From positions 1 to 36,997 of the forward strand of contig CAJOQW010000027.1 in NCBI GenBank assembly GCA_905236955.1: a stretch of DNA of 36,997 bases, written 5' to 3'. Below are positions 15,744 through 22,512 of the stretch, one piece after another. The notes beneath the pieces are model-generated. The model saw only the letters and a list, made by a program, of their open reading frames with translations. It had not been told where the DNA came from and did not search any database. The stretch is from an uncultured Bacteroidales bacterium. GTDB taxonomy: Bacteria > Bacteroidota > Bacteroidia > Bacteroidales > UBA932. The position numbers were made by a program, and so were the translations under genes. How positions within the stretch are numbered: the first letter of the stretch is position 1; each line of letters starts with the position of its first letter.

Positions 15744-16574
15744 ATGCATTCCAAAGAAGAAAAACTGCAAGCGTTCGAAAGGGCTGTCGGGGTCATGGAT
15801 GACCTGAGGGAAAAATGCCCATGGAACCATGCACAGACAAACGCCTCTCTCCGTCCCCTGACCATTGAAGAAGTTTACGAACTCTCGGACGCCGTCCTAG
15901 CGGACGACCCTGCCGAGATCTGCAAGGAGCTCGGCGACCTGGCCCTTCATGTCCTTTTCTACTCGAAGGTGGGTGAGGAGAAAGGCTTGTACGATATCGC
16001 CGACGTCCTGGACGGCATGTGCGAGAAGATGATCTTCCGTCACCCACATGTCTTCGGTCCCGGTGCTGATGAAGGGATGACGGCGGAAGAGGTGGCCAAG
16101 GCCTGGGAACTCCGCAAGAAGAAAGAGCGTGGCGGGAGGCGTACCATCCTGGAGGGGGTGCCTAAGAGCTGCGAACCCGTACGGAAGGCCTTCATCCTTC
16201 AGGACAAGGCTTCGGCGGTCGGTTTCGACTGGGACAAGCCAGCGGATGTATGGCCCAAGGTGGATGAAGAACTCACCGAGGCCAGGGAGGCGGTAGGATT
16301 CGAGACCCGCAAGGCTCCCGGACGTTCGGGAAGCCAGGAGGTGAGCAGGGAGCACGCCGAGGAGGAGTTCGGGGATGCGATGTTCGCCCTGGTCAACGCC
16401 GCAAGGCTCTATGGGGTGGATCCTTCAGTAGCGCTGGCAAAGGCCTGTGACAAGTTCCAGCGCCGTTTCACATATATGGAAACCAAGGCAGGGGAGCGCG
16501 GCCTCGACCTGGGGAAGATGACCCTGGCCGAGATGGACGCCATCTGGGACGAGGGCAAGGCTGCAGGACTGTAA
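15744..16574 (+). CDS. mazG: Nucleoside triphosphate pyrophosphohydrolase
   Basis: A 276-residue cytoplasmic enzyme hydrolysing (d)NTPs to NMP and pyrophosphate, thought to cleanse nucleotide pools. The N-terminal MazG domain has CPWNHAQT (about 25-32) followed by TIEEVYELSDA and KELGDLALHVLFYSKVG, which carry the metal-binding acidic residues. A second, weaker MazG copy in the C-terminal half has WPKVDEELTEAREA and EEEFGDAMFALVNAARLYG. Length and two-domain layout match E. coli MazG. The stop shares a base with the tcdA start (TAATG). Confidence 0.95.
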   Translation: MHSKEEKLQAFERAVGVMDDLREKCPWNHAQTNASLRPLTIEEVYELSDAVLADDPAEICKELGDLALHVLFYSKVGEEKGLYDIADVLDGMCEKMIFRHPHVFGPGADEGMTAEEVAKAWELRKKKERGGRRTILEGVPKSCEPVRKAFILQDKASAVGFDWDKPADVWPKVDEELTEAREAVGFETRKAPGRSGSQEVSREHAEEEFGDAMFALVNAARLYGVDPSVALAKACDKFQRRFTYMETKAGERGLDLGKMTLAEMDAIWDEGKAAGL

Positions 16575-17350
16575 TGGCTATGGATGCGACCGACATGTAT
16601 GAGAAGGGCATGGGACAGGCACCTGCCCCATGGCAGGAGCGTACCGTCCTGCTGCTCGGAAAGGAGGCCGTCGCCCGTATGGCCGCGTCCCGCGTGCTGG
16701 TGGTCGGTGTGGGAGGGGTTGGCGGCTATGCCGCCGAAATGCTCGTCCGGGCCGGGGTGGGGCATCTGGCCATCGTGGATTCCGACAAAGTCGCGGAGTC
16801 GAATGTCAACCGGCAGCTGCTGGCCTTGCATTCCACGATAGGTCTTTCCAAGGTGGCTGTCCTGAAGGACCGCCTGATGGACATAAATCCCGATCTTGAC
16901 CTCACCGTCAAGGAAACCTATCTGGAGGAGGGGAATATCGCCTCTGTCCTTGAAGGGTGCAGGTTCGATTATGCCGTGGACGCGATAGACACCCTGAGTC
17001 CCAAGATCGCCCTCATCCGGTGGTGCCTGGGAAGGCGGGTGCCCCTGGTCTCGTCGATGGGTGCCGGGGCCAAGATGGATGCCACCATGGTGCGGCTTGC
17101 CGACATATCCGGTACAAGGATGTGCCCCCTGGCCCAGAATCTTCGCAAGCGGCTCCATAAAATGGGCATATTCGAAGGCTTCCAGGCCGTATTTTCGGAG
17201 GAAAAACCCCGTGAAGGGGCCACTGTCCCGGAGGAGGGCAGGAATAAGCGCAGCAACGTCGGCACCATCTCCTATCTTCCCGCGGTCTTCGGATGCGTCT
17301 GCGCCCAGGCGGTGATAGACGGTATTGCAGGGCCCGCCGAAAATTGCTAA
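16574..17350 (+). CDS. tcdA: tRNA threonylcarbamoyladenosine dehydratase
   Basis: A 258-residue E1-like (ThiF/MoeB superfamily) enzyme that converts t6A37 to cyclic ct6A in tRNAs using ATP. The nucleotide-binding core is VVGVGGVGGYAAEMLVRAGVGHLAIVDSD (about 43-71), followed by NVNRQLLAL with the Arg finger region. YAVDAIDTLSPKIALI and GAGAKMDAT fit TcdA. The ThiF/MoeB zinc Cys pairs are not evident, which also favours TcdA. The start overlaps the mazG stop, and the stop codon TAA is part of the prfA -7 box. Confidence 0.93.
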   Translation: MAMDATDMYEKGMGQAPAPWQERTVLLLGKEAVARMAASRVLVVGVGGVGGYAAEMLVRAGVGHLAIVDSDKVAESNVNRQLLALHSTIGLSKVAVLKDRLMDINPDLDLTVKETYLEEGNIASVLEGCRFDYAVDAIDTLSPKIALIRWCLGRRVPLVSSMGAGAKMDATMVRLADISGTRMCPLAQNLRKRLHKMGIFEGFQAVFSEEKPREGATVPEEGRNKRSNVGTISYLPAVFGCVCAQAVIDGIAGPAENC

Positions 17351-17355
17351 ATTTG
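17348..17355 (+). promoter_or_regulatory. -7 element (TAAATTTG) of prfA, overlapping the tcdA stop codon
   Basis: TAAATTTG is an exact TAnnTTTG match whose first three bases are the TAA stop of tcdA. The predicted start site is near 17360, leaving a leader of about 17 nt before the ATG at 17377. Read-through from mazG-tcdA is also likely. Confidence 0.6.
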
Positions 17356-17376
17356 CAGGATTTTTAGAGAGTTCAA

Positions 17377-18465
17377 ATGGCAGAGAATACCTTATTGGAG
17401 AAAGTCCTTGGCCTGCAGGACAAGTTCGCATCCCTGCAGGCGCAGCTGACAGACCCGCTAGTCATGGGTGACATGAAGAAGTATGTCCAACTGAACAAGG
17501 ATTACAAACAGTTGGAGCCCATCATCAAGGCGGGCCTGGAATACAAGAAGGCGTTGGAGGATCTTTCCGGTGCCAAGGACGTGCTGATGAACGAGAGCGA
17601 CCAGGACCTCAAGGAGATGGCCCGCGAAGAAATAAATGACATCGAGGGCAGGATTCCCGACATGGAGCAGAACATAAAGCTCCTGCTCATCCCGGCCGAT
17701 CCGGACGATGCCAAGAACGCCATAGTGGAGATCCGAGGCGGCACCGGGGGCGACGAGGCAGCCATCTTTGCAGGAGACCTCTTCCGCATGTATCAGCATT
17801 TTGCCGAAATCAAGGGGTGGAAGCTGGAGGTCACCGACCAGGCGCCCGGCACGTCCGGAGGTTTCAAGCAGGTGGTGTTCAAACTCTCCGGTCCCGACGG
17901 CGTGTACGGCATCATGAAGTATGAAAGCGGCGTACACCGTGTACAGAGGGTGCCCCAGACCGAGACCCAGGGCCGTATCCAGACTTCCGCCGCCTCCGTG
18001 GCCGTATTCCCGGAAGCCGGCGAGTTCGACATAGAGCTCAATCCGGCGGATATCCGCAAAGACCTTTTCTGCGCTTCCGGTCCCGGCGGCCAGGGCGTAA
18101 ACACCACGTATTCGGCCGTCCGCCTCACCCACATCCCTTCCGGGATCGTAGTCCAGTGCCAGGAGGAACGTTCCCAGATCAAGAACACCGAACGTGCCAT
18201 GGAAGAGCTCCGTACGCGTCTTTACAACATGGAGCACCAGAAATATCTCGACGGCATCGCCGCCAAGCGCAAGACCATGGTCTCCACCGGCGACCGCAGT
18301 GCCAAGATCCGCACCTACAACTATCCCCAGGGGCGTGTCACCGACCATCGCATAAACTGGAGCATGTACAACCTGCCGGCCTTCATGGACGGCAGCATAC
18401 AAGAGTGCATCGACCAGCTTCAGGTGGCGGAAAATGCCGAGCGTCTCAAGGAAGCGGGGGACTGA
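17377..18465 (+). CDS. prfA: Peptide chain release factor 1
   Basis: A 362-residue class I release factor recognising UAA and UAG. Domain 2 carries the tripeptide PxT as Pro193-Gln194-Thr195 in RVQRVPQTETQGR, and the catalytic GGQ is at 237-239 (SGPGGQGVN). The rest of domains 3 and 4 is standard (KRKTMVSTGDRSAKIRTYNYPQGR). Two positions are odd. The conserved His following PxT (E. coli His197, T. thermophilus His193) is Gln202, and the usual SQHKN is SQIKN. The C terminus overlaps the convergent fabF gene by 20 bp. The reading frame is intact, so the gene is presumably functional. Confidence 0.96.
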   Translation: MAENTLLEKVLGLQDKFASLQAQLTDPLVMGDMKKYVQLNKDYKQLEPIIKAGLEYKKALEDLSGAKDVLMNESDQDLKEMAREEINDIEGRIPDMEQNIKLLLIPADPDDAKNAIVEIRGGTGGDEAAIFAGDLFRMYQHFAEIKGWKLEVTDQAPGTSGGFKQVVFKLSGPDGVYGIMKYESGVHRVQRVPQTETQGRIQTSAASVAVFPEAGEFDIELNPADIRKDLFCASGPGGQGVNTTYSAVRLTHIPSGIVVQCQEERSQIKNTERAMEELRTRLYNMEHQKYLDGIAAKRKTMVSTGDRSAKIRTYNYPQGRVTDHRINWSMYNLPAFMDGSIQECIDQLQVAENAERLKEAGD

Positions 18466-19708
18466 TTTTCCGGAAAGCGATACAGGCGTTGTGCCCTCCG
18501 AAACCGAAGGAGTTGCTCAGGCCAAGGTTGACAGGCACCTCCATCGGGGTGTTGGGCGTATAGTCCAGGTCGCATTCCGGGTCGGGATTGTCGAGGTTGA
18601 TGGTGGGAGGTACGATCCCTTCGCGCAGGGCCATGATCGTGGCGATTGCTTCGGCTGCCCCGGTGCCGCCGAACATGTGCCCGTGCATGCTCTTGGTGGA
18701 GGAGATGTGCACCTTGCGGGCATTATCTTCCCCGAACGCCAGCTTGATGGCCCGTGTCTCGGTAACGTCGTTCAGGTAGGTGCCGGTTCCGTGTGCATTC
18801 ATATAGACAATGTCCGAAGAAGCGTCGTAACCTGCTTCCGCGAGGGCGTTGGAAATGCTCTTCGCCTGAGTGGTGCCGTCCGGTCTCGGGGCTGTGGCGT
18901 GGTGGGCGTCGCAGGTGCTTCCGTAGCCGACCATTTCGGCATAGATGCGGGCCCCGCGCTCCATGGCGTGATCCCATTCTTCCAGGACCAGCACGCCGCT
19001 TCCGTCCGCCATTACGAATCCGGCCCTGTCCTTGTTGAACGGCAGGCAGGCATGCTTGGGGTCGGGTGCGGTGGTGAGGGCCTTGCAGTTAGCGAATCCG
19101 GCCAGGCCCAGCGGAACGGCGGCCTGCTCGGCACCTCCGGCGATCATTGCTTTGGCATAACCATGCTTGATAGCCCTGTATGCTTCCCCGATGGAGTGGG
19201 AGGATGTCGCGCAGGCTGTGTTTATGCTCAGGCATGCGTTCCTGGCGTCGAAACGGATGGCCACCTGGCCGGCCGCCATATTGGCTATCATGGTGGGAAT
19301 GAACAGGGGCGACACCCATTTTCCGGTAGGATCGTCGAACAGGCTCTTGATGTTGGGGATGATGACGTCGAACCCGCCGACACCGGAACTGATGATGGTG
19401 CCGATGTCTTCGGGGGCTATGTTCTCCCCGCTCCAGAGCCCGCTGTCCTGCATGGCCTGGATGGCGGATGCCATTGCATAGACCGTGAAGGCCGCCTGCT
19501 TGCGTATGAACGGCGCGGGCATGCCGAAGTCTTCGGGATTGAAATCCCTTATTTTGCCTCCTATCTTGACCGGGAAGCCGTCGGTGGGGAATTCCGTTAT
19601 GTAATCTATGCCGCAGAAACCGTCTTTCAGGTTCTGCCAGAAAGTCTTGACGTCGTTGCCTATGCATGACAGGACGCCCAGGCCTGTAACCGCAACCCTT
19701 TTGTCCAT
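18446..19708 (-). CDS. fabF: Beta-ketoacyl-ACP synthase II-type enzyme
   Basis: A 420-residue condensing enzyme of the fatty-acid or polyketide pathway. The active-site Cys166 lies in NTACATSSHS, the catalytic His306 in NAHGTGT, and the third set Lys339/His344 in KSMHGHMFGG. In typical FabF the last motif reads K-S-x-T-G-H; here His replaces Thr. The C-terminal SFGFGGHNA glycine loop is intact. Length is normal (about 410-420). No acyl carrier protein or other fab gene is adjacent, so it may be either the housekeeping FabF or a paralogue. It has its own near-consensus promoter. Confidence 0.92.
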   Translation of the reverse strand: MDKRVAVTGLGVLSCIGNDVKTFWQNLKDGFCGIDYITEFPTDGFPVKIGGKIRDFNPEDFGMPAPFIRKQAAFTVYAMASAIQAMQDSGLWSGENIAPEDIGTIISSGVGGFDVIIPNIKSLFDDPTGKWVSPLFIPTMIANMAAGQVAIRFDARNACLSINTACATSSHSIGEAYRAIKHGYAKAMIAGGAEQAAVPLGLAGFANCKALTTAPDPKHACLPFNKDRAGFVMADGSGVLVLEEWDHAMERGARIYAEMVGYGSTCDAHHATAPRPDGTTQAKSISNALAEAGYDASSDIVYMNAHGTGTYLNDVTETRAIKLAFGEDNARKVHISSTKSMHGHMFGGTGAAEAIATIMALREGIVPPTINLDNPDPECDLDYTPNTPMEVPVNLGLSNSFGFGGHNACIAFRKISPPLP

Positions 19709-19726
19709 ATTGTATTTTTACACCCA

Positions 19727-19734
19727 TAAAGATA
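19727..19734 (-). promoter_or_regulatory. Near-consensus -7 element (TATCTTTA) of fabF
   Basis: TATCTTTA differs from TAnnTTTG only at the last base. The leader to ATG (19708) would be about 14-15 nt. It is divergent from the LytTR promoter 14 bp away. Confidence 0.4.
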
Positions 19735-19747
19735 AGAATTATTTCAT

Positions 19748-19755
19748 TATATTTG
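19748..19755 (+). promoter_or_regulatory. -7 element (TATATTTG) of the LytTR-DUF4293-phosphorylase unit
   Basis: An exact TAnnTTTG match. The predicted start site near 19760 gives a leader of about 16 nt before ATG (19776). No convincing -33 box was seen, which may indicate activator dependence. Confidence 0.55.
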
Positions 19756-19775
19756 CATTTAAGCAAAAGGCCGGT

Positions 19776-20654
19776 ATGTACCTCAAGGACAGGATACCTT
19801 CTTACCTGGTCGGGAAGACGCAACTAGTAGCTTCGGTCGCCTTCTCGGACCTTTTCGCAATCCTGTTCATACTGGTAAGCTCCCCATACGACCGTAACAG
19901 CTGGTTCCGGCTGGGGCCGACCGCCCTGTTCGGTTACACCGCCCTGTTCGTCCTGGGTGCGACGGCCGTCATCGCCTCCAGCAGGCATCTGATGTACCGT
20001 TCACGCCTGGCATTCAGGATGCGGTATGTCCATTATCTGGCATGGAACCTGCTGGAAATCCTCGCGGTCTGCCTGGTATATACCTTCATCACGGTGCACC
20101 TCGACGGGCTCGGGATGATCTCCATCCCCATCCATGGTTTCCTTCCCGTCCTGGCCAGGAGCTTCATGATAGGGCTGCTCGCCCTCGGGGTGCCGTATCT
20201 GATATGTGCCATGTATTTCGGCATACAGGACAGGGACAACACCATCCGCCTGATGAACTATGGGAGCGTGGTTTCAGATTCCGAGCCCACCCCGCAGGAA
20301 AGGAAGAAGATCACCCTTTTCGGGGAAGACGGGGTGTTGAAGCTCTCGGTGAACATGAACAACATCTTCTACATCGAATCCGACGACAACTACATCAAGG
20401 TGTGGTACTCCGATTCGGGCGGGGAGGTGAAGCAGTACATGCTCCGATGCCGCCTGAAGACCGTTGAAGATAGTTTCGCCGGCAGCGACCTGGTGCGCTG
20501 CCATCGCAAATACATAGTCAACCTCCTCCGGGTCCAGGTCCTCAGCAAGGAAAGGGACGGATATTGCATCAAGCTGGACCTTCCCACGGCGGAACCTATC
20601 CCGGTTTCCAAGACTTACGAAAAGACAATAATATCACGTTTCAATTCACGCTGA
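19776..20654 (+). CDS. Membrane-anchored LytTR-family transcriptional regulator
   Basis: A 292-residue protein. The N-terminal half has four predicted transmembrane segments (about 17-36, 46-66, 84-104, 126-146). The C-terminal part (about 187-290) is a LytTR DNA-binding domain with the recognisable IFYIESDDNYIKVWY segment, then RCRLKTVED, and ending LVRCHRKYIVNL...PVSKTYE. LytTR regulators usually carry a receiver domain and act with a histidine kinase; membrane-tethered versions without a receiver are common in Bacteroidota and probably sense envelope or quinone/energy signals directly. The start at 19776 follows a consensus -7 box; earlier in-frame starts lie inside fabF antisense. Targets are unknown; the DUF4293 gene one base downstream is an obvious candidate. 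Confidence 0.92.
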   Translation: MYLKDRIPSYLVGKTQLVASVAFSDLFAILFILVSSPYDRNSWFRLGPTALFGYTALFVLGATAVIASSRHLMYRSRLAFRMRYVHYLAWNLLEILAVCLVYTFITVHLDGLGMISIPIHGFLPVLARSFMIGLLALGVPYLICAMYFGIQDRDNTIRLMNYGSVVSDSEPTPQERKKITLFGEDGVLKLSVNMNNIFYIESDDNYIKVWYSDSGGEVKQYMLRCRLKTVEDSFAGSDLVRCHRKYIVNLLRVQVLSKERDGYCIKLDLPTAEPIPVSKTYEKTIISRFNSR

Positions 20655-20655
20655 C

Positions 20656-21033
20656 ATGTGGCAGAGAATACAAACCCTTTATCTGGCCGTTGCGCTGGGC
20701 CTTTCAGTGGCCCTTTTCTGGCAGCTTGGCAACACCTGGTGGCTGGTGCTTCTCGGAGTGGCCTCTTTCATGGAACTTGTGGCCCTCCTCTCATACAAGT
20801 TCCGGCTCTTCCAGATGCGGACTGCCGTCATAGCGGCACTCATGCTTCTGGGCCTCCAGATATGGATGCTCGTAGTTTACCTGTCCAATGCCGACAAGAC
20901 CGGGTTCAACTTCACTTTCGTCTTCCCGATAGTCGCAGCCATCCTGGACGCACTCGCCGCAAGGAGCATCCTTGGGGATGAAATGCTCGTGCAGAGCGCC
21001 TCCCGCCTCCGTTCATCGAAAAGAAAACATTAA
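20656..21033 (+). CDS. DUF4293 family four-helix membrane protein
   Basis: A 125-residue protein with four hydrophobic helices and a basic C-terminal tail (RLRSSKRKH). The N-terminal MWQRIQTLYLAVALGL and the second-helix region fit DUF4293, a Bacteroidota-specific family of unknown function. It begins one base after the LytTR stop codon, so it is almost surely co-expressed and possibly functionally linked with the membrane regulator. Confidence 0.85.
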   Translation: MWQRIQTLYLAVALGLSVALFWQLGNTWWLVLLGVASFMELVALLSYKFRLFQMRTAVIAALMLLGLQIWMLVVYLSNADKTGFNFTFVFPIVAAILDALAARSILGDEMLVQSASRLRSSKRKH

Positions 21034-21045
21034 AACGAATATACC

Positions 21046-21915
21046 ATGAAAATCCCAGAGTCAGAGCTCATCATCAATTCAGACGGTTCCGTTTTCCATC
21101 TGCATATCAAGCCTGAAGAATTGTCGGACACCATCGTCATGTTCGGCGACCCCGGCCGGGTGAAGATGTTCATTCCGCTGTTCGAAAAGATAGACGCCCA
21201 GGGACAGTCCCGCGAGTTTGCATTCGCCACCGGCTGGTATCACGGCAAACGCATAACCGCCCTTTCCCACGGCATCGGTCCCGACAACATCGACATCGTG
21301 GCAACGGAACTCGACGCCCTCGCCAACGTCGATTTCAGGACCCGCGAGATCAAGCCCGAGCATAAGAGGCTCACCATCGTGCGGGTAGGCACATGCGGTG
21401 CCATCCAGCCCGAAATTCCCCTCGGCTCGTTCATCCTCAGCCATATTTCCGTCGGCTGCGACGGTGTTATGAACTGGTACGGCGGCAGGGACACTTATGC
21501 CCTGGCCGATTTCGAGGCCGCCTTCAAGAAGGCCGTCCACTGGAACAAGCATCTTCCCGACCCGTATTTCGTAAGGAATTCCGAGCGGCTCATCAAGCTC
21601 TTCGAACCTGTGACGGTCAAGGGAATGACGGTTTCCGCCGTAGGTTTCTACGGCCCTCAGGGCAGGGTGGTCCGCCAGGACCTCGCGATGCCGAACATGA
21701 TAGACGACTTCGAGAAGTTCGAATTCGACGGCTACAAGATCACCAATTTCGAGATGGAGAGTTCCGCCCTTGCGGGCATGGCCGCAAGGCTCGGGCACGA
21801 TGCCATCACGGTGTGCTGCGCCATAGCCCACCGTTATTTGAAGGATGCCAACACCGACTACAAGCCGCGCGTGGAAGAATTGGTGAAACTTGTCATGGAC
21901 AAACTCACGGAGTAG
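21046..21915 (+). CDS. Nucleoside phosphorylase (uridine phosphorylase-like)
   Basis: A 289-residue member of the PNP/UDP phosphorylase family, which cleaves a nucleoside with phosphate to a free base and (deoxy)ribose-1-phosphate. GDPGRVKMF (about 34-42) forms the phosphate-binding loop, VRVGTCGA is the second phosphate/base region, and NFEMESSALAGMAARLG carries the ribose-binding Glu/Met. Uridine phosphorylase is likely, but purine or AMP-nucleosidase-like activity is not excluded. The gap to DUF4293 is 12 bp. The 3' end is 3 bp from the convergent Clp_N gene. Confidence 0.9.
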   Translation: MKIPESELIINSDGSVFHLHIKPEELSDTIVMFGDPGRVKMFIPLFEKIDAQGQSREFAFATGWYHGKRITALSHGIGPDNIDIVATELDALANVDFRTREIKPEHKRLTIVRVGTCGAIQPEIPLGSFILSHISVGCDGVMNWYGGRDTYALADFEAAFKKAVHWNKHLPDPYFVRNSERLIKLFEPVTVKGMTVSAVGFYGPQGRVVRQDLAMPNMIDDFEKFEFDGYKITNFEMESSALAGMAARLGHDAITVCCAIAHRYLKDANTDYKPRVEELVKLVMDKLTE

Positions 21916-21918
21916 CTT

Positions 21919-22437
21919 CTAACTGAAGAATTCCTTGTCCTTGTAGAATACGCCGAAAAGGCGGTTGAGGACTTCCGTCGAAGGCAGCGAAGACTTTTTC
22001 CCGGTTTCTCCGCTGCTTTTGTCTATCATGGTGCGCAGCACCTGCAGGTTCAAGCCCGCCTTGTGAAGGTATTCGCTGCAGAATTCCCCCGGACTGTCGC
22101 AGATGGCGGCGAGCAGATGTACCGATGAGACGTCCTGTCCGCTGCGTATGGCTTCCATGATGGTGAGGTTCGTTATGTTGAGGGAAGAACGGGTGTAGTT
22201 GACGTTTTCTTGTTCCTCATATGGGATGGCGTGCTCGTGGAATACATGGGCGTCCATGTCCTCTTTTATGCGCGCCGGATCCAATCCGAACTTGCGCAGG
22301 ACGTCCATCGCGCCGTTGTGTCCGTGGCGCAGCAGGCCGAGTAGGAGATGCTCGGGTGCGATGCCGTAACAACCGGTCCTCATGGCTTCGTCCCTGGAGT
22401 AAAGCAGGATGGTACGTATTTCTTCCGTAAGTCTCAT
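21919..22437 (-). CDS. Stand-alone Clp N-terminal (Clp_N) domain protein
   Basis: A 172-residue protein composed of the ClpC/ClpA-type N-terminal double repeat. LLYSRDEAMRTGCYGIAPEHLLLGLLRHGHNGAMDVLRKFG (about 11-51) is the first repeat and TIMEAIRSGQDVSSVHLLAAICDSPGEFCSEYLHKAG (about 92-128) the second. In AAA+ unfoldases this domain binds adaptors and substrates. Here no AAA+ ATPase domain follows: the protein ends about 40 residues later and the next gene is convergent. In Bacteroidales a full ClpC gene commonly sits divergently beside gyrA, so this may be a reduced clpC or an adaptor-like relic. The frame is clean, with its own -7 box, so a pseudogene is less likely. Confidence 0.88.
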   Translation of the reverse strand: MRLTEEIRTILLYSRDEAMRTGCYGIAPEHLLLGLLRHGHNGAMDVLRKFGLDPARIKEDMDAHVFHEHAIPYEEQENVNYTRSSLNITNLTIMEAIRSGQDVSSVHLLAAICDSPGEFCSEYLHKAGLNLQVLRTMIDKSSGETGKKSSLPSTEVLNRLFGVFYKDKEFFS

Positions 22438-22447
22438 TTTCTATCCG

Positions 22448-22455
22448 CAAAAATA
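22448..22455 (-). promoter_or_regulatory. -7 element (TATTTTTG) of the Clp_N gene
   Basis: An exact TAnnTTTG match on the minus strand. ATG (22437) is 10 bp further, giving a leader of about 6 nt. No clear -33 element. Confidence 0.55.
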
Positions 22456-22478
22456 GCAAAAACCTAAATAATTTTTCG

Positions 22479-22486
22479 TATTTTTG
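22479..22486 (+). promoter_or_regulatory. -7 element (TATTTTTG) of gyrA
   Basis: An exact TAnnTTTG match, divergent from the Clp_N promoter. The leader to ATG (22513) is about 22 nt and holds the small dyad GTAT-GTTT-ATAC (22486-22497). Confidence 0.55.
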
Positions 22487-22512
22487 TATGTTTATACAGA
22501 TTAGTGTTTTTT

